Shown: positions 54,477 to 64,000 of the stretch, piece after piece
How the letters are laid out: each line of letters starts with the position of its first letter
Position numbering within the stretch: the first letter of the stretch is position 1
DNA from: Gymnopus androsaceus JB14
Taxonomy: Eukaryota; Basidiomycota; Agaricomycetes; Agaricales; Omphalotaceae
Assembly: GCA_009733575.1 (NCBI GenBank)
Contig: ML769576.1
Location: 62,001 to 126,000, forward strand
Length of the DNA: 64,000 nucleotides
Direction: 5' to 3'
Program-made: the position numbers and the translations under genes
The notes under the pieces: model-generated
The model's input: only the letters and a program-made list of their open reading frames with translations
What the model was told of the DNA's origin: nothing
Database searches by the model: none

Positions 54477-55085
54477 TCAGGCGAGATTTGGACAAGATGA
54501 GATGTTGAATGAATGAATATATATCAGCAAAGGTGAAAAGTTGCCACTGTGTCTCGGGCCTGAAGCAGGAGCGTGATGCAGACGCGTCGTCGCGTCAGAA
54601 GTTCGTGGACTTGAAAAATCGTCGACACCAGAACGGATTCTCGAACTAGGGACAGAGGACACAATCGAGCTGGTTCAGATAGAGGTTAACAGCTATAAAG
54701 AGTGCTCAATTTTTGCGATGCAAATTTCAACATAGCCACTCACCGACAGCCAAATTATAAAAGATTCCCGAGTGGTTTTGAGGGATGGACGTGCGGCGAG
54801 TAGCTGGAGTTTCAACGCGGTCAATGTCAATACTTTTCTCTGATACTGCACCGCAATTAATTTTTAGCATGCGATTTGCAGATGGACGCATGTAACAAAC
54901 CTCTTGCGAGCCGTCGTCCATGAACCTTTCCAGCTCCAACCTCTGCTTCTTCACGGCAATTATGAGTGCTCGCAATTCATTCTTCGCGCCCTAGATTCGG
55001 TTGAATTCTCCTTTCTGTTTATTGGCATTGGAGATGCTCACTTTTGAATAGATCTGGTTGCGCCGCTTCCTGGCCACCCTGATTG
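54477..55085 (-). CDS. Unrecognised basic/coiled-coil protein, 3' exons
   Basis: Four minus-strand exons with good splice sites read as one chain: ARKRRNQIYSK, then KNELRALIIAVKKQRLELER and FMDDGSQE, then VSEKSIDIDRVETPATRRTS with IPQNHSGIFYNLAVG, and a last Ser-rich exon ending SFNISSCPNLA with the stop at 54477-54479. The middle is a short predicted helix. The 5' part further right (55.1-55.4 kb) could not be connected with certainty. No family was recognised and no start codon was fixed. Confidence 0.4.
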
Positions 55086-56184
55086 TATGTCCCTGAATGC
55101 AAGGCATGGAAAGAAGTGATAATAGTAGAGATCAGGAAGGACTTGGGCTGGTTCAAGAAGGAATTTTCAGATCAAGGGTGTGTGCTTGGGTAAGGTCTGT
55201 GCGTGCTTGTATTTGGTCGAACTACAAACTTACGCACACCCTTTCTTCCCCCACCAAGCTCTGCGTCCTTTATCCTGCACCTGTATCTCCATCTTGATCT
55301 ATAACTCAATGTCAGTGAAGCAAGAAAGAGGTCAGCAGAAAGAAAACTTACGGAAGCTGCATGTGACGAGGTCTGAAATCGAATCCAAGTGAGCACTGTG
55401 TCCAACCGCGCGAGAAGTTTCTGATATGGGGGAGGAAGACGCAGAATCGGAATTGGACGGAGAGCTAGAGTTTGTAGGCCCTATAGGCAAAGATGCTTGG
55501 ACAGTCAACATTGTCGTGGAAGATGACAACCCAAGCTGCCATTTGGGAGTTCACAAGTGTATTGCTATCCTTCCATTAAGGGTGGCATCTCCTCACACGA
55601 AGGCAAATGTCCAGGTCGACAATCTTCGTGAAGATGAAGAAGACCACGAAAAACAACGCCCGCAACCTAACCCCTCGCGAGTCTTCAAAAGTCTCTGCTA
55701 GCTACGGACTCAGTGAGTAACACAGTGCGTAGAAAGTAATCCGATTTATAATACCTTCTACCCATTCAAAGGACATGCAAGCCATCGTTCATCCAACAAA
55801 GCCACATCTTGCCCTCCCATACCGTAGTTTAAGGTCATTGCGGACCAGAGTTCCTTTTCATTGATCTTGTAGTAGCCACGCATGGGTGATAATGTGAAGA
55901 GACTCTTTGAATTCATGGCAATGTAAGTACTATGGGTATTTTGTGAACTAGAGTACATAAAGTAAGATAAGGTTAAAGTTGGAGTGTACAATCTCCCTAT
56001 GGTTTTTCTACTGCTCGCCTTCCGTGTCCGAGTCTGTTTGAAGTGTCTGAGCCCATGGATCGAGACTTTGCGATTCCACTGCCGCGCTGCCGTTAATCTC
56101 TAGCGACTGGAGAGCACCACTATGCAAGTGCTGAATATATCGACGATGGTAGAATGATCAAGGCAAACCCTTAATCACCGTTCA
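55086..56184. other. Mostly unassigned; one acidic ORF
   Basis: A plus-strand frame at 55426-55701 (MGEEDAESELDGELEFVGPI, then DDNPSCHLGVHKC) has protein-like composition but no known relative. Its reverse strand is also open, so orientation is uncertain. The rest shows nothing. Confidence 0.3.
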
Positions 56185-56427
56185 ATGACTTCTGATTTCA
56201 GTCCTGTTGCAAGGGAGAGAGGGTCGCGGTTGGAAGCGCTTACCAGACTGATTGGCTTCTTGCTTTTGCAACGCTTGGACTACCTCGTCAAGTTCGTGGA
56301 ACACAATGCCCAAGATGCGACGTCGGAAGAAGGGAACAGTGACATTGAGCTGGTGCTCAATGCTTTCCGCATTGCTCTCTTCAGAAGATTTGCCCCTGAG
56401 TCCCAAGTTCATGGAGGGTGAGTCCAA
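56185..56427 (-). CDS. Short ORF, possibly last exon of the coiled-coil gene
   Basis: The minus-strand frame NLGLRGKSSEESNAESIEHQ followed by RRRILGIVFHELDEVVQALQ is open for about 80 codons and lies downstream of the minus-strand coiled-coil gene. The plus strand is also open here (RLEALTRLIGFLLLQRLDYL), so the coding strand is not settled. Confidence 0.25.
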
Positions 56428-56557
56428 CCTTCTCCCATTTCTTTCTGTCAGAAGGTGATAGGGTTCGACTGAGGAGCATCTCCACTCCTTCCGTCCGTTT
56501 AGACCATTTCTTTGCAGCCATTAGTGAATGAAAAACAAACAAAGATGTAAAGGTAAC

Positions 56558-58856
56558 TCACTTGCAGCTTCCAGCCATTGGAATGGATATCCCTCTGCTC
56601 TGTCTTGTATATGTCCGTGCCCTACGGCTTGCCTCTCCTGCAGTTTCAACATGATCTCCTCCTTCATGGAGGTGAGGCTTGTCCTTTCTGTAGGAAGTGC
56701 GGGCTTGTTGGAAGAGTTCCCATACATAGGCCTTGATCGCCTCCAAACCAAAATATCCCTCAACATTCTGTGCAATCTGCTGGGAAGTGATGTAATGCGC
56801 AAGATTCTCAATGACAGTCTGATTCCACCTGGTTTGGCAACAACCATTGCCAAAGTAGAAAAGGAATCCAGTACCTTCTCCAACATTGGGACCGGGACCA
56901 TCAGTGTTCTGGTAGCTCGAAACAATTGTGGCATTGGCAGGATGATATTGTTCGAAAGCATTAACCTGTTGAGTGCCGGTGACAGAGCAAAAACCGTTGC
57001 GGATTAGGCTCTAAATGAAGGAAAAAGTCAACAATTTAAATGTTAGCACTGCGACGCAACGCACTCTCCACTTTTGTTCCTGCTCTCTGGACAACAATGC
57101 CAATGCATTCCTCTTCACCTTCCGGTTGTAGGCAGTACTGCCCGGCTTGAGGGAATGTCGATTTTTAACCTTACGGTTCTGGGAGGGATTGTCAGGGTGG
57201 TTTCCCTTCGCTTGTTCTGCTAAAACTTCTGTCACTACTTGTTTGACAAGAGCTGGTATATCGCTGATGTTGGCTTTTGAGCTGGGGGAGGAGCCGGAGC
57301 TTTCATCATCTGCGTCCATATCAACATCCTCATCAACTGTTGGTTTAGATTGAGGGGTTTTTCCCTTGGGCAATTGCTCCCTCAACCGATCCCATAGACT
57401 GGCTGTCTTGGTTTCAAAGTCAGCCTGGGGAAAGGCATGTTAACTACTCAACGTAAATAAGCACAGTGAGAAACACGTACCTTTTCTCGCTCAGCATGAA
57501 GTCACGCCTCTGTCTAATAATTCGATGAGACTTGAAGGAAAGATCAAATTAGCACAACTGACCATCTCTCGAAGAGCTGCTTGCTTCGCTTGAAGAGCCG
57601 CTTCCTTCTCTTGAAGCTGTTTGAATGTTTATGAGTAACACAACAACTTGGAAAGAACATTGGGACCAACCCGTTTTTCAAGCTCTGTTTTGTTGTGAGA
57701 GGACTAAAGCAGATCAGCTACACAAAATAAAACACCACAACAGGAAGCACAAACCTGAGCTGACTCTCGCGTTCTCTGTGGATGATATTAGCAAGACATG
57801 AACTGAAGATGAGACTATAGAACTGACCAACTCCATATCAGCAGCTTCTTTGGCTCGATTCTGTTTGAATATAAAATAATAAAGATAGGAATTAAGAAAA
57901 ATGTGTTGGAACCTACCAATTCTTTGATCTGCTTCATGTGGTCGGCGGCCTGAAAATTATTATGAGGTCAGGCATAATGAATGTAGGTCAATGGCTAACC
58001 AAGTCTTGAATGGTCTTCTCGTTCTCTTGAATAGCCACGGCCTTCTCATTAAGAGCCTGGTTCTTCTCCAAGATTGCAGCCTCCTTCTCTTGAATGGCGG
58101 CTTCCTTTTCTTGGCGCTGTCGGAATATGAGACATGATATTGGAATAATAATTTCAGGAACTGACTGATGCGTTGAGTTGCACCTGCACTTCAGAAGTCT
58201 AAAGAATCGTTATAACTACCAGCATAGTAAACAGGATGGATAACTGACAATCCTCTCAATCTCCACCTTTGTTTGTTCATGCTGTTGGAATAATGTGACC
58301 AAAAATTGGAATAAATAAATCTCGGGGCTGACCATTTCCTCTAAGACTTTCTCTTGGGCCACCTTTGAGGGGTAGGTTTGATATAGTGTACAAACAACAG
58401 AAATGAATGACAAACCTCTCTAAGACCTTGATCGACATTGGCACAGTCCATTTCGTCGCGCTGGATTCTGAAATCAATACATGCAGCGCAGCAAATTCCA
58501 TGGACAACTCACCAGCTTTGTCAACTGATCCTCGAGGCTAGCTTTCTCGTTTTTGAAGCAATGGATATTGGCATTATTTTTGTCAACGAGAGACGCCAAA
58601 TACTGGTTTCGATCAGTGAGCATTTGAACTTGCTGCTCCAAGGATTTTCTAGCATTCCTCTCCTATTGATGATACATGTATGCATTGCCAAGGTATATGG
58701 AGATGAACGTACCACATCAAGCATTTCCTGGTTAGGTCCCGTGACAGCCCGCGTCTTATCTGGGATCCAACCATTGTTGGCGGCGTGTTTGATGGAATTA
58801 CTGAGGAGAGCTTGCTCTCCAGAAAGTGGCTGAGATTGAGCAGCTTCAGTAGACAT
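56558..58856 (-). CDS. Coiled-coil protein encoded by many micro-exons
   Basis: The start MSTEAAQSQPLSGEQALLSN at 58856 is followed by an exon ERNARKSLEQQVQMLTDRNQ and then a series of tiny exons, each about 10-35 codons of coiled coil: RIQRDEMDCANVDQGLRE, VAQEKVLEEM, QHEQTKVEIERI, TSEVQVQLNAS, RQEKEAAIQEKEAAILEKNQ, AADHMKQIKEL, SSHNKTELEKR, LQEKEAALQAKQAALREM. A larger exon (57385-57060) has LPKGKTPQSKPTVDEDVDMD and KVKNRHSLKPGSTAYNRKVK. The last part (about 57007-56558) includes SLIRNGFCSVTGTQQ and GYFGLEAIKAYVWELFQQAR. Many introns fall between whole codons. No family is recognised; the acidic-basic middle suggests a nuclear protein. It appears intact. Confidence 0.6.
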
Positions 58857-58979
58857 AAAGGATAAAAATTAAAAAGGAATGTGTAAGACACGTAAGAAAT
58901 CACGCACCAGGCTTGGATGGATGGATGAATAGGTGGGGGAACTTTGAGAAGAAACGCGAATATTTAAGACTTACCTGAA

Positions 58980-59420
58980 CGCAAATTTCGGGTCCACCAT
59001 TGATCCACCCACAGTGAAGAATAATAGAGGCTACAAAAAATAAAAACAAGATAAGAGACAGCGAGCATGCGCAAGGTAAAAGACTTACCAAATGACAAAG
59101 TGGGAATGCACAAGCGTTGAAGATTATCAGATCTTCGAGAAGAAATGCGAGTATTTAGACGAATCTGCCCACAGTAAAGAATAATAGAAGCTGCCAAAAA
59201 CAACTTCAGGGACACTGAGCGCTCGCAAGGCAAAAGACAATTGGATGAGAAGCACTTATCATTGCCATATCATTGCCAAATGAAAGTGTGAACGCACAAG
59301 CTTTGTATTTAGACGGATCCACCTTTGATCTTGATCCACCCACAGTAAAGAATAACCAAGGCTGCAAAAAACAAAAACAAGATAAGTGAGCGCTTGAAGG
59401 TAAAATTAGATGAGAAACAT
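58980..59420. repeat. Three degenerate direct repeats, about 175 bp period
   Basis: The words cccacagtgaagaataat, a(g)aggctacaaaaaa, acaagataag and gagcg(c)..gcaaggtaaaag recur at about 58.99-59.08, 59.16-59.24 and 59.33-59.41 kb. They lie directly upstream of the coiled-coil gene's start and could be a duplicated promoter or 5' untranslated segment. Confidence 0.65.
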
Positions 59421-59489
59421 ACTGGACAAATATGCATCAAAGCGTAGGCATGATACATCAAAGCGTATGTCAAAGCGTACACATTCAGT

Positions 59490-59522
59490 GCATTATTATT
59501 ATTATTACTATTATTATTATCG

Positions 59523-59554
<32 letters not shown>

Positions 59555-59556
59555 AA
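59490..59556. repeat. Compound microsatellite (ATT)n(GTT)n
   Basis: About nine ATT-type triplets with one ACT, then a CGTT junction and about eleven GTT triplets. Confidence 0.95.
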
Positions 59557-59616
59557 GTTCATTACTGTTTTAGACTACAAATAGCTTGACAAGACCCTAT
59601 TGGACATCATTACAAT

Positions 59617-60036
59617 TCAATCAAAGGCTTCAGCCGTCATCCACGCTCCTGGAACCGAATCAAATACGGAGTGAAGCTGGTGAGGAAGAACATCAGAAAA
59701 AATCAACAAAGGGAAGCTTTGCACTGACCATCGGGCAACGTGGTAAACCCTCCTACTGTCTCCAGTCCGGTAATTGACGACATTGTTCAAATTTTTCTTT
59801 CCAACACTCATTATGATAAGTGTTCCATGTATCCCAAGTGTGGGGTTGAAGGGTAGGTAGAGGTGCCATTGGAAGAAAATTCTGTAGCGTCTCCCCCGAT
59901 AAGTGACATCACAGTCATGAACAAAGGACTGCGGAGCGGGCCAACCCTCGAGTCCTTGTTTGACCAAGGGAAGACAGGAGACGTCGTGTCTGTTTGGTGG
60001 ATGGGAAGATAATGTGACAATGTTGATCGGTTTCAT
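59617..60036 (-). CDS. Unrecognised protein, about 139 aa
   Basis: Single open frame from ATG 60036 (MKPINIVTLSSHPPNRHDVS) to TGA at 59617-59619. It contains SFVHDCDVTYRGRRYRIFFQ and HLYLPFNPTLGIHGTLIIMS. Alternating hydrophobic/polar residues suggest a beta-rich small domain. The frame also runs upstream without a stop to 60087 but has no ATG there. It may be an intact gene or a remnant. I do not recognise it. Confidence 0.45.
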   Translation of the reverse strand: MKPINIVTLSSHPPNRHDVSCLPLVKQGLEGWPAPQSFVHDCDVTYRGRRYRIFFQWHLYLPFNPTLGIHGTLIIMSVGKKNLNNVVNYRTGDSRRVYHVARWSVQSFPLLIFSDVLPHQLHSVFDSVPGAWMTAEAFD

Positions 60037-60089
60037 GGTGTTCAAGGTCAGCTGTAGCTGTAAGTCCAATGCAAAGTATCCGGACAACT

Positions 60090-60634
60090 GTCCTATCGTA
60101 TACTATGCGTAGTTACAGGGCAGTTGTCCACTCTGCCAAATCTTGCCTGGGATTTGGTGCCCTGGCTTTTTTATTTGGGTCGGCACCTCACAGGCAGCTG
60201 CCGCATTGGCCAATTTTAGTTTTCAGATACAATAATATTATCTAACTGTAGAAATTCACATATATTTACATCTGCTTAGACGCTCACCTCATCTAAATAA
60301 CTTGGGTTCGATTTTTCGCAGTGCTATTGTCATGACTTGATTGTCATGACTTGGCAAAATTCAAGCTCGATTTTTCCACTATTATTAATGTTATGTCCAT
60401 CCTTGCTTGTTCGTCTGCCAAGTTAATATTGACCTCCACAAAACTATTACTCACCTTCCGCATTTATCTTTCGATCCAGTATTTACTGAAGTCATTTCAC
60501 CAAGTATACTTAATTCATTCTTAAATCTAATCACAGCATTTTGTCTCAAACCGCCAACTTCAGAGTGCATTGCAAGAAACTACGACAAACATGAACACTA
60601 GGATGAATGAACATTACAACAAGGCTCAGAGCGT
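60090..60634. other. Spacer; nothing seen
   Basis: A+T-rich, short ORFs only. Lies between two minus-strand genes and so holds the 3' flank of the large gene at 60.6-64 kb. Confidence 0.4.
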
Positions 60635-63600
60635 TTACGTGGGTGATCTGAATGCCTCCGAATCGTTGAAGGGCAGAGGCAATGGGTCCCTGCCCATAAT
60701 GACCATGAGGGAATTGAGCTCCCTTGCCATCTGTTCCAGTTGTACCATTCGCACCCTCCAGTGAACCGATTCCTCCCTCAAAACTCCCCCCTGTGCGTCC
60801 TCGACTGCTCTTTGAACAAATACCAACTCAGTCTGGACTTCCAATTGGCGATCCAGCACTTGAGAGACAGTGAGAGTTGGCCATTCGGAGCCCTCCATGC
60901 CAAAGAAACATTCCACTAGACAAGCATTAGCAAGATGGTCATAAGACGCCAATGCTTTCAAACTCACGCTGAAGTCGCGACCACTCCCTTGTTGGTAATT
61001 CATCTAAAGCAGTGCTTCGGCTTGGGTTGTCCTTGTCATCGAAGTCAAGATGCAGCCTATCGAAGTTCCTTCGCACAACTCGGAGATTATCCCGGACACT
61101 GGTGAGAGTAGACCCACCACCCCACGCACCATTGTCATCACCCCTTCCCCATACCCAGCTCTTGGTGCACTCTCCATCGCTAATTCCCCAATTTCCACTT
61201 TCCGCAGGACTCGCCCACATGAGCCAGCCAGACCCGGGCCCTGCATCCTCGACTTCTTCATCGTTTCTCTTTAGCACAGTGCTCCACAGCGGATGGCCCA
61301 TCTTCTGAATCGTCAGGATAGCAGGAGCAACGGGGAAAAATGCACGTTCACCTTAGCAGTCTGGTTAATCCTGAGTGTCGCAAGAACAGCGGGAAAACCG
61401 GGGAAAACCAGGGGAAAACTCACATCCATTTGTCGCTGATGGAACCCAAATTAGATAGATCCTAATCAGGTTATCAAAAATCAATCTAACAGATTGGGCC
61501 ATCCTAAACTTCCCTGAATCATGATCATAATGTTCAGTCATACTCATCGGCCTTGAGATTGAGATATACGTATGGTAAGTTTTATTCGCATTCCATAAAA
61601 ACCAGATTGCAGTAAATTAGCCTGTACGCGCAGAACGAAGCCTCTTAACTTGGCTGACTTCCTCAGGAGCACCCTGATCAGGTTGTCGAGCTTGCTTGCT
61701 CCGATGATGTGGCCTTGTGTTAGCAAATTAGCAAAAATCAGCCCTGGCCAATAAAGCAAGAAACCCACCAATTTTCCGCGATTAACTCACCAACAACCCA
61801 TGCAACGTCTTTCAGCCCTGCATTCCACAGAGACTGTTGTTCTTCGCCAGATCCAAGCACACTCCACCACCAAGACAGACAGTTCAGTACTGTCAACATA
61901 CCACACTGGCCAGGGCAATTAAAATTGGCCCAAGCCCCATTTCCATCGCCTCCAACCACTATCCGACCCTCACCATCATATTCCCGCCAATCCGGATTGA
62001 TCACGGACCACCATCTCCACCAATAGCTGTCGAAATCGTCGCCGAGCACATTTTCTGGGGGTATCCATGTCATTGTCTTCGCATTCCTTGACCACCATTG
62101 GACTGCCTCTGGCCGGCCTACACCCTTATAAAAAACTTTCTACAGTAGATAGTCAGAGTCATCAATGAAACATTCATTCTAAATTATAAACGTACCATCC
62201 CATTTGGGTTCTTGAACCCGTAATACCTCTCTAGCAGTACCCAATGGTTTAGAGTCTCCCGCCATAAACCTATACTCAGTGTCCCAGCTCCAGTAAGTCC
62301 GACATACACATCTTGAAGCCATTTGGGCCAATCCGACATATCCACATCCCTTTGTATCTCGGCATTCTCCCCCTCAACTGAAGATGGTTCCGGATCAACA
62401 TTGGCATTGGCTGGCCCAAGCAAGGAATCATCTGCATTCGGAAAAGAAAGCGGTGCCACAGGACTGGCAGATTCGGTAAAGGAATTGGTGCCGGGGGAGT
62501 GGGAGAAGCTGGAACAGGCGAGGGAGGACCAGGAGGGTTAGAAGAATCATCCGCATTCGGAAAAGAAAGCGGTGCCACCGGACTGGCAGAATCCAGTAAA
62601 GGAATTGGTGCCGGGGCAGTGGGAGAAGCTGGAACAGGCGAGGGAGGACCAGGAGGGTTAGATGGAAGGATGGCAGGAGCTAGCAACCCATTATCCGGTA
62701 CACGAGCCGATGCAAGATCAGTGGATGAAGCTGGGGAAGGTTCAGGATGCTCGACTGGCACAGTCACTGCCTGAGGTTTGGGATGTTCAACTGGGACAGG
62801 CACAGGCCCCGTTGTCGTCCCCGTTCTCCCAAAGAGGATCTCCGAAGCAGTCTTACCATCCATAATTCGTAAAAGGAACCACTTGTTGCGCAGTATGTTG
62901 TTTTCGCGCTCGAAGTCATAGGTCGACATCGTCCCACCAAGCTCACCCATGGTTTTCTCCCGTTCGGCTTCCGGTAAGGCCGCAAGGTAGCTGATTGCCT
63001 CGGGTAGCAGCTGGCACTTTCCTGGTAGTGTAGGCGTTCCCAGGATGTCATCAACATCCATTTCATCGCCCCCCACTTCTTCTCCATTGTCATCCGGTTT
63101 TTCCTCCTTGACCCCCAAGGCTTCCTTGTCATTGTTACTAGCCTTACCCTTCTTCTTCTTACTCTTTCGCTTCCCTTTTCCTTTATCCTTCCCTTTTTTC
63201 CGCTTCTTCCCATCGATTTGATTTTGCTCATGCTCATGATCTCCAGGGGGCATTCTGATAAGGTCCGGGTTGTTGGCCGGGTTCTCAGTAGCCACAGCAG
63301 CCCTAGCATTCGTGGTAGCCCCAGTAGTTGTATTCAACGAGGGTTGAATCTCTACCAATTGCTTTTTTTCAGCGAGTCGTCACAATGCCAGAACAACTAA
63401 GGACTTACCCTCTCTAGCACCATCCAGGAAGCGTAGCCACTGATTCGTCACTTGAGATGTGTAATTCGTCGTATTCCATTCGTGAAATTTTGAGCCTTCA
63501 ACTGTTCCAGATCCCACACTGGCGCATAAATGAAAACTTAAAATCAGAGATTTAAGATAAATGAATAATACGCACGTTATCAGGGTAAAGTCGTCATCTG

Positions 63601-63958
63601 GCGCGTTTGGATCTTCAGGAGGTGCACCCACAAGCAGAGAAAGCCAAAGCCCTGTGTGGGCACGGATAGCATCCAAGAGAGGTTGTATAAATGCCGTTAA
63701 ATTCTTGCGGCACCTATGAAAGTTGAAAAATATTAGTTCAGAAATACGCGCACACTAACCTAATCGTACTCACAATGCCTTAGTCTCGTAGTCAAGAGTA
63801 TGGGCTTCTTCCAACAAGAATCCACTTCCACTGAGCAGTTTTTTAAAAGCTGCGAACCTCGCATTATGCCTCTCAGCATTTCTGAGCGCCACTTCCTCAT
63901 TCACTTCTGCGGACTCCTCCTCATATGCCAACTGGGCTATATTACACTGATAGGCCAT
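60635..63958 (-). CDS. Large unrecognised Agaricomycete-type protein (5' end may lie outside)
   Basis: Minus-strand exons with regular splice sites. The chain begins NIAQLAYEEESAEVNEEVAL, then LLDAIRAHTGLWLSLLVGAP and FHEWNTTNYTSQVTNQWLRF. A very basic Lys stretch (KKGKDKGKGKRKSKKKKGK, nuclear signal-like) follows, then an acidic DEMDVDDILG and a Pro-rich linker with an internal duplication. Next come MSDWPKWLQDVYVGLTGAG and LNHWVLLERYYGF. After an intron it reads GRPEAVQWWSRN, MTWIPPENVLGDDFDSYWWR and WWSVINPDWREYDGEGRIVV. Further exons end with VECFFGMEGSEWPTLTVSQ and a stop at 60635. The Trp-rich central domain is one I associate with lineage-specific mushroom proteins of unknown function. 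A one-base difference inside the duplicated linker shifts the frame (near 62470), so it may be broken. Confidence 0.6.
62425..62662. repeat. Internal duplication of about 119 bp in the Pro-rich linker
   Basis: Two adjacent copies beginning gaatcat(c/t)tgcattcgg-type sequence and ending aggaccaggagggttaga. The left copy reads cagattcggtaaagg where the right copy reads cagaatccagtaaagg, one base longer. On the minus strand this puts the linker and the following conserved domain in different frames. Confidence 0.8.
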
Positions 63959-64000
63959 CCTCGATTTCTCGTCTGGCTTACCATCCCTTTCTACAGCCGC

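Overview
The window looks like a repeat-rich, mostly decayed accessory region of a basidiomycete genome, most likely an agaricomycete. The signs are GT-AG introns of about 45-60 bases inside most genes, a NACHT-ankyrin NLR-like gene, a fungal TET/JBP-type oxygenase relic, Copia, hAT, Gypsy and mariner-type elements, and several unnamed protein types that I associate with mushrooms. I cannot name the species. No tRNA, rRNA or CRISPR was recognised.

Layout. 1-0.27 kb: 3' end of an ankyrin-repeat gene. 0.34-1.46 kb: a terminal-inverted-repeat (TIR) element that ends a truncated TET/JBP-like gene (1.46-2.48 kb, minus). 4.8-8.1 kb: a broken hAT transposase. 8.9-10.7 kb: copy 1 of an Artemis/SNM1-like nuclease gene. 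10.9-11.1 kb: telomere-like repeats with a hairpin. 12.1-15.7 kb: a large inverted-repeat element around a 34-bp satellite that carries a mariner-type MITE. 16.0 kb: a Gypsy integrase scrap. 18.2-18.9 kb: a TA-flanked TIR element with a second telomere-like hairpin. 20.2-20.8 kb: gene fragments. 20.9-25.0 kb: a P-loop/zinc-finger/PHD gene split by a TIR element. 25.56-31.79 kb: a complete Copia element (329-bp LTRs, 5-bp target duplication) whose gag is split by another TIR element of the same family. 31.9-34.8 kb: Artemis-like copy 2. 35.3-41.9 kb: three broken copies of conserved fungal genes (a serine-rich membrane protein, MRT4, dipeptidyl-peptidase V). 42.9-48.3 kb: the NACHT-ankyrin gene with about 35 near-identical repeats. 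49.7-51.3 kb: a cluster of short TIR elements. 52.4-54.2 kb: Artemis-like copy 3. 54.5-64 kb: several unrecognised, intron-rich minus-strand genes that look more intact.

The most interesting pattern is a family of non-autonomous elements with termini CATCAGCAA...TTGCTGATG. They make 2-bp target duplications whose sequence varies (AG, GA, TA, CA, TG, TA). Their interiors share little except short tandem repeats or palindromes. Two insertions sit in coding sequence, and removing the element plus one copy of the duplication restores the host frame exactly.

A second theme is CpG decay. The three in-frame stops of Copia and the shared nonsense codon in two Artemis-like copies are all TGA where CGA is expected, and the Artemis-like copies differ largely by C-to-T and G-to-A changes. 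This fits cytosine methylation or a RIP-like process acting on repeats. All functional calls are made by eye from motifs; none has been checked by database search.
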